A DNA stretch of 64,000 nt from Calocera cornea HHB12733 (lineage: Eukaryota; Basidiomycota; Dacrymycetes; Dacrymycetales; Dacrymycetaceae). The DNA lies in contig KV423927.1 in assembly GCA_001632435.1 (NCBI GenBank), forward strand, positions 110,115 through 174,114, read 5' to 3'. This document shows, piece by piece, positions 1 through 12,813 of the stretch (within the stretch, counting starts at the first letter, position 1; each line of letters starts with the position of its first letter). Under the pieces are notes generated by a model. That model ran no database searches. It saw nothing but the letters and a program-made list of their open reading frames with translations, and was not told where the DNA came from. A program made the position numbers and the translations under genes.

Positions 1-3000
1 CAGTGCCACTTTCCGCGCTTGACCTCCACAGCAGGTTCAGCCTCCCTAATCGGCTTCTTGCAGCCCTTGCACTTGGGTAAGTGCAGCCGCACATGGCACA
101 ACTCGCAGTACGGGTGACCCTTCCAGATCGTAAAGCCGACCTCATCCTCCTCGTCGCCCTTCGGACCACTGCCTGTCCGAGGAGCTCCGCTGGCCTTTGA
201 AGGGTCGAGGAAGGGGTCACCGCACTCTGCACAAAAGAAGTGGAGCTCGTGATACGTCCGCGGTCCGCCGGGGAGGGAGGGGTCGTCAAGGGTGATGAAC
301 TGCGAGTCTGCAATGGGGGTTTCGCAGTGGAAGCAGCGCGGGGCAAAGTGCTACTGTGGATTAGTTTGCGTACCGCGGCGCTGGTTTAGTGCTCACCTCA
401 TGGTAATCAAGATGACAGTAAGCCTTGCCCTCGTGCTCGAAGCTGGAGACGTGCTCCAGGAGCTCGCCGCACTTCTCGCACCTACGAAACCTACGTCAGC
501 ACAATTCGGTCCAGGGCAGTGCTGCCACCTACTTGAAGCAAGCCGGGTGCCATCTCTTATCCATCGCACTGACGATCCTGCCCGTGATCCCGCCCCCACA
601 TCCAGCACAGAACAGACCTGCTCTATGGCGTGTTCGTGCTCCAGCTCCCGTGCTGGAGCCAGAGCTCGCGAGGGAGGAAGAGGATGCATCGGGCCCTGTG
701 AAGGAGGTGATGTTGATACTCGGAGAGGTGGTGACCGTGATCTGGGGCGGCGGAGGGAGGGAGTCGTCCTCGTGGGAGATGGAGATCGTCGGTCCGTCAT
801 CGGGTACATTGATAGACGGAACGTTGATCGTAGGAACCCCAGGCTTCGGCTCGTCCGGCAAGCTGATCATCGGCACATCTACCTTGTTCGGTTCTTCCGG
901 AAGGCTGATCGGCACCCCTGTTCCTGCCACAGGCTCAGGAACGTTTATGACGGGCAGAGGCTTGGGCTCGTCCATCGGCAGCTTGACGCTGGGCAGACTC
1001 TGCGCGCTGACGGCCGGCATCCCCTCCGGCGCACGGTTCTCCTTGTCCTCCGCCCTCCTCTCATTGCGCGTCTCAGCACGCGGCGCCGGCGTAGGGAGCG
1101 GCCTCCTCCCCTGCCCCGGTGTCCCATTCGGAAGCTGCACATTGCCCATGCTGCCCGAGCGCTGATGGCCCCCGATGGCAGGGGTGGTGCCCGACCGCCT
1201 GGGCGGGGGCAGGGGCGGCGCGCCGCCCGAGTTGGGCGTGCCGAGCGCGCGGAGGACGGAGGAGTCCAGCTGCAGGCCGTTGTTGGAGACTGGGACGGGG
1301 GCCTGGACCTGGACGGGCGGGGGGGCGGGAGCGATGGTCGGTGAGGGCAGGGGCGCCGGCGCCGGCGCAGGAGCGGGGTAGGAGGAGGGGAACGACCCGG
1401 GGGGCATGGACAGCGGGCGGAGAGGCTGGGACTGTGCAGGCTGGAACTGCTGCTGCTGGAAGGGCCCGCGGGGCGCTTGAGCCTCAGGGGGTGACTGCGC
1501 GAGCTGCTGCTGGAAATAGTCCGGCTGCCACTGCTGCTGGGCCTGCTGCTGCGTTTGGGCTTGGGTCGGCGACTGCGCCTGCTGTTGCTGTTGCTGCTGG
1601 GAATAGCCCGGCTGCCACTGCTGCTGCGCTTGATACTGCTGCTGCGGCTGGTCGGTCTGCTGCTGCATCTGGGGCATACTGTCCCCCCCCGTAGGCCGCG
1701 GGACGATCTCCCACCCGTCCGTGGCCCTGGCCTGCTCCGCCAGTCCCCAGCTGCGGGAATCGACACTGCTCCCCCGCCGGGGCGTGACCGGGCGGCCAAA
1801 GCGTGCCTCATGCGCCTTCTGGTGCCGCTCGTCCATGCGTTCCCAGATCTCGCGCGTGCGCTTGACGGGGCTTGTGGACTGGGACTGGGACTGGGACTGG
1901 GCGCTCTCCTGCTGGCTGGGCTGGGGCTGCTGGAAGGAGGGGTTGGAGTAGGATTGCGAATGCGAATGCGAATGCGCATGGGAGGCCGAAAACGGGCTGG
2001 ACGACGGCGCAGCAGTGAGACCCGGCGACCCGGCCTGCGCAAACCCGAACGCGAACCCGCTCCCAACGGGCGACGCGAGGCCACTGCCAGCGCTGGATGA
2101 GCTCGCAAATGTCTGTACAGAGCTCGTACTGCCGAAGCTTCCCATGCCCATCCCGGGGCGGGTAGGCGAGTGCTGTCTGCCCGTGCCTGCGGTGAAGGCT
2201 GAGGTCGAACTGGAGTTGGAGCCGGAGCTGGAGCTGGGGAAGATGGCCACGGACGGCCGCGCGGGGGAGGTGCCGCGCCTCGTTGGGTGCGGCGGGGGCG
2301 GGGGGAAGCCGAACCCGCCCTCGGGGACGGGCGGGGGGCGGGCGCTGCCGATCCCCATTCCCATTGCGGAGGAGGAGGGGGAGCGCTTGTTCGGGCTTGC
2401 TTGGTCCCCCGGTGGGCGGGGAATGGACTTGCTGAGCGCTGGCTCCTGGGCGTGCGTGTACATCCCTGCGTACGCCGCCTGCGACTGCGACTGTGACTGC
2501 GACTGCGACTGCCCAGCGGCAGCGGCAGCAGCCTGCTGCTCGCGCAGCTTGGTCTCCCGCATCGCGGCCAGGCCGAACTTGCCATCCTTTCCCTTGACGA
2601 TGAGGGGCGGGGTTGGCCTGCCGTCGGGCTCGACGCGCGGGAGGAGCGCGGCGCGCTTAGCGAGCGAGGCGGCGGACGCGGACAGCTCTTTTGTCGGCGA
2701 GGGCGGCGGGGAGTGGGAGTGGGCGTGCTTCGAAATCGTCGAGCTGGAGGTCTGGTGCCGGGAGGGCGAGGGCTTGGCGGACCTTGCCGAGTTGTGCGAG
2801 GCGTGCGACGCCCCAGTGCGCGTGGGCGAAGCGTACGGGTCCCGCCCGAGCTGCATGGCCAGGCTCGCGCGGGGGGAGGCGAGCTCTGCCTCCCTCAGCA
2901 CGGGCTGCTGCTGGGGAGGGGGGGAGGGCGCGCGCGCACGCCCGCGCCCGCGCCCGCGGGCGTCGGCCCAGAGACTCTGCAGCTCTTCTTCCCCTTCCTG

Positions 3001-4089
3001 GCCTTGCTCATTCCGCTGCTCCGTAGGCTGCCGCCCAGCAGCCCACCGCTCGCGCTCGGGCATGCTCCCGCTGGTGTGCAGCTGCCCCCTCCCTCCCATC
3101 CCACTCGCAGAAGCAGAAGCAGAAGGAGCCGCAGGCAGGCTCCGGCTCGGGCTTATCCCCCTCCCTGCCGGGCCCGGGCCGGCGTAGGAGGCTGGATACG
3201 CCGCGGTGGGGGAGGCGATTTGGCGTGGAGGGGGGAGGGGAGAGGCTGGAGGGTGGGGGTAGGGCTGCTGCTGCTGCCAGGGTTGGACCTGCTGCTGCTG
3301 CTGGTGTTGTTGCTGGTGAGGGGTGGGCGTAGGCTGCGGCAAGGGCCGGCGGAGCGGAGCGGCCGTGTGGGCGCGGGGGGCGTACCCCTGGCTCCCTTGC
3401 TGCGTCAGCTGCATTCCTTGCAGCTGCGGCTGGGGCTGCTGAATCTGGCCGCCAAAAGGCATCTGCCCCCAGTTGGTGCTCGGCAGGATATGCGCCAGGC
3501 TGGGGGGCGGGCCGTACCCCAGCTGCTGCTGCTGCTGCTGGGACTGCTGCGGCTCCTGCGGCTGGGGCTGGGGCTGGGGCTGGGAGGCGTGCAGTGCGTA
3601 CTGCGGGTAGTCGGGCTGGTACTCCTGCGGTGGGGGTGGCGCCGCGTGAGACTGGGACTGGGAGAGGGCGTGAGCCTGAGGCTGAGACTGAGACGGGTAC
3701 TGAGCAGGATAAGGTTGGGGCTGGGGCTGGGGCTGGTATGCCTGCTGGGACTGGGCTGGCTGCTGCAGCGCGTCCGCATAGTACGCCTCATACGCCTCAT
3801 ACGGCTGGGCCTGCGGCTGCGGCTGCGGCTGTCCTGGCTGAGGATAGGTGTACGGCTCCTGGAGGTGCGCTGTAGTCCCGGCGGGGGGGTAGTACTCCTG
3901 GGGGTACTGTTGCTGTTGCTGTTGCTGTTGCTGCTGAGAGTGGGGTGGTTGGGTGGGCGGCTGGTACTGCATGGTGTACTGTTGCTGGTGGGTGGGCGGG
4001 TGGTGGTGGTAGGGGTGAGGGTAGGGTGCCTGGGGGTGGTGTGGTGGTGGCTGCGGTGGATACTGGCCCCGGGGGGGATAGTATGCCAT
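1..4089 (-). CDS. Paxillin-like LIM domain protein (partial, cut by left edge)
   Basis: The first exon (4089-533) encodes about 1,185 residues of low-complexity sequence rich in Gln, Pro, Ser, Ala and Tyr, with poly-Gln tracts and SQ repeats. It ends in the first half of a LIM zinc finger (CAGCGG...WHPACF). Two short introns follow, 532-482 and 396-351. Exon 2 (481-397) completes LIM1 (CEKCGELL...CHLDYHE). Exon 3 (350 to the edge) gives a second LIM (HFAPRCFHCETPI...CAECG...YCELCHVRLHLPKC) and the opening of a third. A disordered N-terminus with C-terminal LIM repeats is the plan of fungal paxillin-like Pxl1, which acts at polarity sites and the cytokinetic ring. That role is inferred from domain layout, and other fungal LIM proteins are possible. 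The C-terminus is outside the window. The ATG at 4089 is the first in frame. Confidence 0.85.
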
Positions 4090-4499
4090 CGGAGGGTGTG
4101 GGTGCCGATCGCCGGTGCAGATGGGGGGACGGGACGGGGCGGGACGGGCCCGACGGCGGGGGATGAATCAGAGACACTGTGCCGACCCGACCCTGTTCCT
4201 TCTGCGCGAATGAATGAATAGCCTGACGCCTGAGAGCGACGAGCGACGAGCGCGATCAGACAAGCCCACCGGCGCGCCCTCACACCCACACCCCCCAGTC
4301 GCGCTTTTGCCCCCGCAAGACGCGTCAGCCGCGTCGCCCATAACGGTCACGTGAGGCCCATGGTTCATTGCGGACAATATGGCAGCCCGGCTATGACGTG
4401 TGCCGTAAGACCCTGAACCCTGTATTTGACTAAAACCGCAAGCTTCCCCAGTCCCCGGCCTGCGCTCGACCACTCGTCTACATCCGAGGACAGCTGCAG
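4090..4499. promoter_or_regulatory. Shared divergent upstream region of the LIM gene and YVC1
   Basis: This 410-bp stretch separates two divergently transcribed genes and must hold both promoters and 5' leaders. I see no clear TATA box and no reading frame that looks coding. Confidence 0.5.
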
Positions 4500-7400
4500 A
4501 TGCCCCGCCCCGACGCCGACGCCGACGCCGACCTGGAAGACGCCGGCGCGCACGTGCCGCTGCTCGGGTCGCCCCTCGCCGGTCCCGGCGGCCTCGGCCT
4601 CGACGCAGAGGACAGGAGCAGCGTGCGGGTGTTCCCGCTGCTACAGAAGCTCAGGCGCGATGTCGAGGTGCGCCCCCGCTCCTGTCACACACTGGGCTGC
4701 GCTGCTGCTGAACTGGGGGGGGTCGTGCTGCAGGAGAATATCGGTGAGCCGGGATGGGCTGCTTGCTCGAGGGACGCGCTCGGCTGATGCGGGCTTGTAT
4801 CGGGCGTCGATGACGGCAAGACACCGCGCTCTCCTGGACGTACGCCGCGTCCTCTCATTCCCGCGCGTGCAACACGTCTGACCCCGGACCCGCGAATCCG
4901 TCCGTCGCACTTGCAGCCAGCTCAACGCGCCAGACGTCAACTTTGCCATCGTCCGCCCCCTCGTCTTCAAGTACGAGCAGCTGCACAACGCCGCTCTGAG
5001 TGCGCCCCTCGCATGTTGCCCGCGCCCCCGTTCACCCGCTGACCTCTCCTCCCCTCTCTACCCTCCCCTCATGCTGCTCTGCCATTCCGATTCCGATTCC
5101 GATTCCGATTCCGATCCCATGCGGTCGCCCGCCCACCGCGCACCCAGTCTACAGCCTCCTCCTAGTCCGCTGGCACTTCGTGACCCTCTCCACCTCGGAC
5201 CTCGCCTACTCAGGCGTAAACACCGCCCGCGCCTCGCTCTGCGAGCTCCTCGCGTCCAAGCTCGTGCGCGGCCTGGCCCACAGGCCGATGGCGCTCGCCC
5301 AGGTGCTCACGACGAGCTGGAGCGTGCTGCAGGGCGCGCCGGGGCAGGCGCTGGCCCGCATCGGCCTCGTCGTGGGGGGCAAGCCGGAGGAGCTGGAGGA
5401 GCCGATGAATGCGCTCGAGGTGCGTCCCCCGCTCGTCCCTTCCCCCGCCCTCCTCTCTGCTTCACCATTACCGCACGCAGGATGGTGCTGACCCCCTTCC
5501 CCTCCCCTCCCGCGCGGCCAGATGGGCATCTTCTCCCAAGCGAAATTCTTCATGTCCTCGCCCCTCGTCCAGGGCGTCGTGACGGAGGTCTGGTCCGGGC
5601 GGATCCTCTACTCGGCCTCGTCCGACCGCTCCCTCGTGGCCGACAACTACAAGATGCGCCAGATACAGATATACGACGCCCGCGTCGCGCCCTTCCTGGA
5701 CCACTATCGGCTGCGCGTGCCGAGGTACAGGGCGATCATGGAGTTCTTGAAGTGCGTCTCGTTTTGCGCTGGGCCGGGCCGGGCCGGTCAGAGTCAGAGA
5801 GAGGCTGACGCGGAACGAACAGCTATGTGGTCTTGCTGGGCCTGCTGTGCCTGTGTCTTGCCAGTGAGTGCATTCCCTGGCAGCGGTCAATAGGCTCACC
5901 GCTCCCAGACCGCGACTTCGAGCGCGTCAATGCCTATGAAGCCGGATTTGCAATCTTCGCATTCGGCATGGTGCTGGACGAATACGCCGCCTCGCAAGAG
6001 CACGGCTGGAAGATCTACGCCGCGAACGTGAGCCCCCCCCCCCCCCCCATGCTGCTCAGCATGAGCCTGACGCTATCCAGATGTGGAACACGTTCGACCT
6101 CACCTGGGTGCTCATGTTCCTCATCTACGTCGTGTTCCGCGTCAGGAGCCTGTGGATGCGGGATGAGCATGCGGCCGACAACGCGTTTGACGTGCTGGCG
6201 TGCAGCTGTGTGGTGCTCTTCCCTCGGTATGGACGAACCTGCGTCACCGACGCATCCGTGCGCTAACGTGCGCTGCAGCGTCGCATTCTTCCTGGTGGCA
6301 AACAGCGTGATCATCCTGTACGTCCGTCTGCGCTGTGCGGGCCCGGCGCAGCCTAGCCCAGCCCCTGATATCCAACCCCAGGGCGCTGCGCAGCATGATC
6401 AAAGAGTACCTCTTCTTCATCTCGATCTGCATGATCTGCTTCTCGGGCCTGCTCTTCACCCTCTGGCGGCTCGGCGCCCAGAAATGGCGCGTGGGACAGA
6501 TCGCATGGCTCATGGTCCAAGTCTGGTTCGGAAACACGTTCTTGAGCTTCTCCCAGGCGGAGAGCTTCCATCCGATCTTTGGGCCTGTCCTAATGGTCGG
6601 TGCATCTCAACAAGACTGTGAGCGCTACTGACGTTTGTCCAGGTCATATTTGCGGCTACTGTCGGCCTTATCTCTACAAGTGCCTCGAGATAGCATTCAC
6701 TGAGCTTCCCAAATACTGACACGATCTGCAGTTCTGATTTCTATCTTGTCCAACACATTTGCACGGCTCAACGAAGTGAGCCGATCATCGTAACTGGTGC
6801 GAAATGCGCTCTGACTCTATCGCTAGTACGCCACCGAGGAATTCCTGTTTCAATACACTATCTCTACTCTGGAGGGGTACGGTGGCTACTGCGGGAGCAC
6901 TGAGGCACTCTGACGTGTTACACAGGGTCAAGTCCGATGCCCTCTTCTCCTATCAGCCACCTTTCAACGTTCTCGCCTACTTCGTTCTCTGGCCGCTGTC
7001 TCGTTTCCTCTCCCCCCGTGCCTTGCACACGATCAACGTCTTCCTCATTCGCACAACAGTATGTTGAGCAGTTCTTGAGAAGGGCTCCAGACTAATGGGA
7101 CTAGGCGTTGCCTATCTTGGTCGTGATCGGAATCTACGAGCGCTATTTCGCACCTCGATCGAGTTTCTTGGAAGCCCGCAGGAACAGTGGATGGGCTAGT
7201 TTCTTCCTGCCGAGACAGTTCAAGAAGATTGCGTTTGTCGAGTGCGTCCGCCTTTACTGCTCTCATTGCCTCGACCAATGAGCAACTCCAGAGCATTCAT
7301 CGGATCCAACAACAACGACCTGCTTACAGCTGTTTTCCAAGTCTTGGCCCCTCTTGGAGAGCCAACATTGGAGGAAGAGGAGGAGGAGGACCGCTTTGAC

Positions 7401-7835
7401 GAGATACCCATCATCCAAGCGCCTCCTCCGGATCCCGAGACACCCAAGTCCAACACTTTCCCTCCACAGCCTCCCGCGCCATTCCCCTCCCTACTCAGAA
7501 GCCCGTCGAGTCGTTCGCCCTCTCCTGGTCCTAGAGAGCTCAATCGCCGACGAGTGGTCTCGCAAGCGGGAGCTGCAAACTCCCCTCTATCTAGGCTCTT
7601 CAATCGCGGCACTTCTGTCGCGAGCGCAAATCGAAGGACCGAGGTGGACGAGGAGCTCATTGAGGCGAGTCACAGGGTGGAGAAGGCGGTTGAGATGCTC
7701 CGGGCCCTGCCGGTAGCAAAGCTAACCGAGGAAGTCAGAGAACTCCAGGAGCGGCAGGCGAGGATCGAGAGTCTGCTACTGAGCTTGACGAGGGGGATGC
7801 GAGGAGAGGGTGCGGGACCGAAGGGATCCATGTGA
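4500..7835 (+). CDS. YVC1: Vacuolar TRP-type cation channel, Yvc1/TRPY family
   Basis: Seventeen exons can be joined: 4500-4667, 4734-4743, 4821-4839, 4917-4999, 5148-5419, 5522-5751, 5823-5863, 5909-6027, 6081-6226, 6279-6317, 6382-6595, 6643-6679, 6732-6775, 6827-6876, 6926-7058, 7105-7241, 7292-7835. They sum to 762 codons with every junction in phase. The N-terminal part is soluble (NIDTALSWTQLNAPDVNFA). Hydrophobic segments follow, including the region around FNTFLSFSQAE-like GNTFLSFSQAE, GPVLMVIFAATVGLI and ILISILSNTFARLNE, which match the S5-pore-S6 part of TRPY channels. The tail has an acidic EEEEEED cluster and a C-terminal coiled coil (VRELQERQARIESLLLS). In yeast, Yvc1 releases Ca2+ from the vacuole on hyperosmotic shock. 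Exons 2 and 3 are only 10 and 19 nt long. At 761 residues it is longer than the yeast protein. Confidence 0.92.
5084..5116. repeat. ATTCCG hexanucleotide microsatellite in a YVC1 intron
   Basis: Five perfect ATTCCG units lie inside the intron between exons 4 and 5 of YVC1 (5000-5147), which is longer than the gene's other introns. Confidence 0.9.
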
Positions 7836-7934
7836 TTACCCCAAGGCGGAATGGACTTCCAAACACTCCATGCATTGTACCATAACCCCCCATCATGCAC
7901 ATGCCTCCACATGGAATTTACTCAACTTTTACAC

Positions 7935-9934
7935 CTAGAAGATACTCCCCAAGTCGCCGATCACATCCAAAACATACGGCGTTATAGGCGTCACAGCCAC
8001 GCATATAGCATCATTGCCCAGCGGTGCTGAATACGTCGCTCCTCCAGGATTGTCGCTATTGCCAAGCTCTGCAAGGGTTTTCGAGAGCGGGTTGCTCGAG
8101 TATTTCGGCCAGCCATATGCTGTTAACCCGGAAGCAGGGTTCTGGGCAAATGCTACCCAGGCGGACTGCATCCATGCTGAAAGGGCAATCTCGCTCCTGT
8201 CATCAAAGGCAAGTTAAGCTACATCTGAGCAAGCAAGGGTGGCCACTCACGAAGTCGGCGCGTAAGGGAATGGTGACAAGCTGTAGGTTCCGAACACCAT
8301 TGGGACCTCGACGGTATGGAAAGCACGCAGGTCCGAATTATTGTCTGTGGAGTCGGGATAGACGCCTTCGAACTTGTACCGCCACGTTGGAACACCGGCG
8401 GAAACGCGATCACCGGCGGCTTTGGATGCAGGGCAAGTGAACACAACCTACCACAGGAGTATTGAAAACACTGGTCAACGGAATTTCAGGTGCAGTGAGG
8501 CGAACTCGCACCTCAGTCACGGCATCGCTCAGTGCGGTTGTTGCAAGCGGTATCGTGGTTCCGAAGTCTCCCTCCTCAAAAGCGACCACAAAGATATCAC
8601 CCTCGTTCGCATTGTTGCCCAACAAGAAAGGTACTTTGAGGAACTCTCCGTTGGACGAGCGGGAAGAGACGTCTGAGAAGATGGTCTGCCCTGGATCGAA
8701 GCGGTTAGAAGCCGAAGCCGAATGGTGAGATTAAATACCGCAGCGTTGTCAACATACCATCTGGAGATGCTGTAAAGCTCTCGTCGCTCGAGACAACCGT
8801 GTCCAACAAAGTCTGCCACGGAACAGCTTGCATGCAGGTGAGCTGCGCCGCGTTGTCCGCTGAGTTCACAATGTAAGCAAAGCTCTCATCAAGACGTAGC
8901 GGCGCGCACTCGTCCCGCAGCCAATGGCGTTAGCGACCGTGTTCCAGGCGGAGTCAGTGTCGCTAGGTGAGGTCGCACCTACATCCAGGACAGAGGTTAG
9001 CTGTGCTCTGTTTTGCGTTGGTTCAGGTTATATTTCTTGTTTGATACTAACTCACGTTCCTGATTCGGCAATGATACCTACCCCGAGGTTAGCAATGATG
9101 CTTCTTGGCCCGTGAAAATGGACTCCCACCTTTCACGATCGTAGCGCTCGGATGGCTGAATGCGTAAGCATCAACGGCCAATGCGCCGGCACTCTCTCCA
9201 AAGATAGTTATTCTGTTCGGGTCCCCCCCGAATGCTGCGATGTTAGTGTACACCCACTGGATTGACGCGTCCAAATCGAGCAGTCCGACGTTGATGGGCT
9301 GCTGTGGCGCGTTCGGGAAGCCGAAGATGTTCGTCCTGTGTGTAATGAGAAGGTGATCCGTAGTAATCAATTGAACAGAAAGTAAGCCCACCTGTAATTA
9401 AACGTTACAATCACAAGATCGTCATGGTTCGCCACGAAATTTTGGCCGTTATAGTACGGCGTGTTGCTCTGTTCTGCATCAGCCCGCGCTCTCCCATTAA
9501 AGACGCGAACGCACCGTGCCATATGTGTCTCCACCTCCATATACCCAGATCATAACCGCGCCTCCCTGTGGCCTCGTCGTTGCCGGCGCCCAGATGTTCA
9601 GATTCAAGCAGTCCTCGTCATACGGTACGCTCTCCTGTTGCTGCAGGAGGCCAATGAGGCTCAAGACGTCGTCGGTGAGCGCCGCAGGACACGAGTTGCC
9701 GTATGACGTTGCTTGGAGAGTCGATGTATAGGAAGGTGCGGCCTGGGGAGCCTGGAAACGCGAGGAGCCGGTGGGGGGAGCCGCGTATGGGATGCCGAGC
9801 CATTGGCGGACAGTGGATGTCACGAGGCTGCCTTGCACCTCACCCTGGGCTGTTGTCACAAGCGTACCATCATCCCGTCGGACAGGGAAGGCGACAGCGA
9901 GAGAGAGTAGACACAGAACAAGGGAAAGGCGCAT
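7935..9934 (-). CDS. Secreted type-B carboxylesterase, copy 1
   Basis: This is an alpha/beta-hydrolase of the carboxylesterase type B (cholinesterase-like) family, which hydrolyses carboxylic esters; the substrate is unknown. The start at 9934 is preferred over the in-frame ATG at 9961 because it opens a clean signal peptide (MRLSLVLCLLSLAVA). Family landmarks in order are the QGSLV...WLGIPYA strand, EDCLNLNIWAP, the oxyanion loop (VYGGGD), the nucleophile elbow GESAG (near 9205), the acidic residue in GNNANEGD and the His in AFHTVEVP. The catalytic triad therefore appears intact. The gene has several short introns; the first exon ends at the GGGDTYGT segment and the last exon encodes MQSAWVAFAQNP...DLGSIF. 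It lies head-to-tail with a paralogue just upstream of it on the same strand. Its stop is about 100 bp from the end of YVC1, tail to tail. Confidence 0.9.
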
Positions 9935-10823
9935 CGTGCTGAGCTCCCGAGGCGACGGCATGGTTTGTAAAACAACCGAACGGGAGAGTTATAGGCGTTC
10001 ATCATCAGGAGTTCCCGAGCTCATCCGGCAAAGTACCATCTCATGCTGTTGCGGACGCCTAGCCAACCGCAAGCGTCATCCATAACATCCCGGGAATGTT
10101 TCAAGAACTCGCCATGTGAGGATGTGAACCGTCACGCGGCCTCCCAGTCATTGTGGGCGTCAAGAATTCATAAGGTGCCCATCCAAGGACAGCTCCACGC
10201 ACGGCCGCCAGAGAGGTCTCCCGCACGACCTCGAACACCACAGACGATATGTGAACGTTCTCGAGTCAGCCCCTGAGATGCTGTTCGTTGCGCATGGGAG
10301 CGGTCCATCATGAGAGGGCGCTTCTGCGGCACCGCGCTTCACTTCAGATCAGCTGCGGAGCGGAACACATGTGTCGTACCGCGCGCAGACCCGCTGCTCA
10401 TTGCGACGTTCTCAGAAACAAGAAGAACCGAGGACAGACAGCACCAGATCGGGTGGCGTACAACATGGACACTGTGTAAGTGTTCGAACATGGATGTTCG
10501 ATGGAGGATGATCGTCAGGAAGGAACAGACTGGCGCCGTCCGGTTATGCAGACTATTGCCGGACGCGCGGTCTTCCTTGATGGCTTACCGATCCCTCTTG
10601 GCATCCATGAAACCGATGTATGAGCACTCAACAATTGATTTCAGGCAGCTTTAGTTGCAGTTCGGGGATAATACAGTATATCTATGTTGGTTATTTCTGG
10701 TCTAGGTTCCCTTTCCCGGATATTATTAGCTGAGTTCAGTCTTACGAAGGCGCCCTCAAATCCGATGCATAAGGCGCGTCTAGGGTGCCCCCATAGATGG
10801 TATCGGACAATAACTCACAACTC
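9935..10823. other. Intergenic region between the two esterase copies
   Basis: About 890 bp holds the promoter and leader of copy 1 and the 3' region of copy 2. No convincing exon, RNA gene or repeat is visible on either strand. Confidence 0.5.
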
Positions 10824-12813
10824 TCAAAATATGCTACCCAGATCGTCAATCATCTCCAAAACGAGTCTAGTCAGCGGTGTCACAGCAAAGCATGCAGCAT
10901 CATTGACGAACGGCGCAGAATAGGTCGCTCCTCCGGGGTTATTGCTGTTGCCGAGCTCTGCGAGTGTTTCCGAAAATGGATTATTCGAGTAGCTCGGCCA
11001 TCCAAGCGATGTCAACCCAGATGTCGGATTCTGGGCAAAGGCCGCCCAGGCGGACTGCATCCAAGCCGAAAGCGCAATCTCGCTCCTGTGTATGCAGTAC
11101 CTCAGTCAACGGGGATTTGCTTACAAATCGTCAGAAGCACTTACGGAATCGGTGCAAAGGGAAACGAGGAAGAGTTGTACGTTCCAAATACTACTGGTAT
11201 TTCAGACGTATGGTAGGCACGCAAGCTCGGGTTATTGTTTGTGGAGTCTGGGTAAACACCTTCGAACTTGTAGCGCCATGTCGGAACACCTGCCGAAACG
11301 CGGTCACTGGCCGCCTTTGATGCGGGACAAGTGAACACAACCTGGCCACAAACAATGGTTGAAACGCTAGTCAGAATAGGATATATGGCGCAGTGAGAGG
11401 AAGGCGCACCTCAGTCAGCGCATCGCTCAGCACGGTCGTTGCGATTGGTAACGTGGTCCCAAAGTGTTCTTCCTCGATCTCAACCACCCAGATATCGCCC
11501 TCGTTTGCATTGTTTCCTAGAAGGAAAGGTACTTTGAGGAACTGGCCGTTAGACGAGCGCGATGCGACATCCGAGAAGATAGTTTGGCCTAGTAAATATA
11601 CTTATGTCTGGGATCCGGGAACAGATGCGTAGACATACCATCGGGAGAACCTGTGAAGCTTGCTCCGTTCGCAATAACTTGATTAAGCAACGTCTGCCAA
11701 GGAATAGTTTGCATGCAGGTAAATTGAGCTGAGTTCTCAGCTGTATTCAGTGGATCAGTAGAGCTCTCTGTTGGATAAGCACGCTTACTCGTCCCGCAGC
11801 CAACGGCGTTGGCAACCGCGTTCCAGGCAGACGCAGATCCACTAGGAGAAGCCGCACCCAAGTTCAGGATCGACGTGAGATGTGCACTAGGTTTGAGGTG
11901 TTTAGAGCTTTGCATAATACATGCAGTACTGCTGACTTACGTTCCCGATTGGGCAATGATTCCTGCCGCGCCTGTCAATTGTGATGCGTCCCAATCAGTG
12001 AAAGAGAAACGCGCCTTTTACGATTGTATCGGTCGGATGACTAAACGCATAAGCGTCGACCGCCAGCGCACCGGCGCTTTGTCCAAATATCGTGATCCTG
12101 TCGGGATCGCCTCCAAATGCCGCTATGTTTGCGTGCACCCATTGGATGACGGCTTCTAAGTCAAGCAGGCCGACGTTGATGGGCTGCTGGGGTGCATTGG
12201 GGAAGCCAAATATGTTCGTCCTGCCCAGATGAGCATTTAGAGGCTAGGGCGTGCGAAGTAATTACCGGTAGTTAAACGAGACAATGACGAGGTCATCATG
12301 CGTTTCAACAAAGTTCTGCCCATCATAGTACGGGGTGTTGCTCTGCTCTATATCAGCCCACGTCCCGGAGTTCACACAGAGGTCACGTACGGTACCAAAC
12401 TTGTCCCCACCCCCATACACCCAGATCATGACCGCGCCTCCCTGTGGCCTGCTCGTTGCTGGGGCCCAGATATTCAGATTCAGACAGTCCTCGTCAGTTG
12501 GGACGATCTGCTGTTGCTCCAACAATCCAAGAAGAGTAAGCAGTTCTACAGGTGTCCACGCCGGACATGATTTGCCAAATGCGGTGGCTTGCAGCGTGGA
12601 TGTCCGGGATGGGGCCGCTTGGGGCGGCTGGAAACGCAAGGTCCCAGTCGGAGCGGCGGCGAACGGGATCCCGAGCCATCGGCGGACGGTGGACGTGACG
12701 AGGCTACCTTGCACGGGACCTTCAGTGGTCAGGGCAAGCGTGCCGTCATCCCGCACGATGGGGGAAGCGGCGACGCCGAGAAAGAGAAGAAACAGAGAGG
12801 AGTAGAGCAGCAT
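10824..12813 (-). CDS. Secreted type-B carboxylesterase, copy 2 (tandem paralogue)
   Basis: This gene is collinear with copy 1 along its whole length and has the same intron layout. The chosen start (12813) gives a signal peptide (MLLYSSLFLLFLGVAASP); an in-frame ATG at 12897 would add 28 residues without signal character. Landmarks include EDCLNLNIWAP, VYGGGDKFGT, SNTPYYDGQNF, GNNANEGD and the catalytic-His segment RAYHTSEIP. The nucleophile elbow reads GQSAG (near 12090) where copy 1 has GESAG; both fit the G-x-S-x-G rule. The C-terminus (MQSAWAAFAQNPTSG...DLGSIF) is nearly the same as in copy 1. The pair arose by local duplication and has since diverged at many positions, so both copies are probably functional. 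The substrate cannot be told from sequence. Confidence 0.9.

Noticed and set aside
945..4221. Several long frames on both strands inside the LIM-protein exon
   Set aside because: They are shadows of CAG/CCG-type repeats. Only the frame ending in LIM zinc fingers has recognisable protein features.
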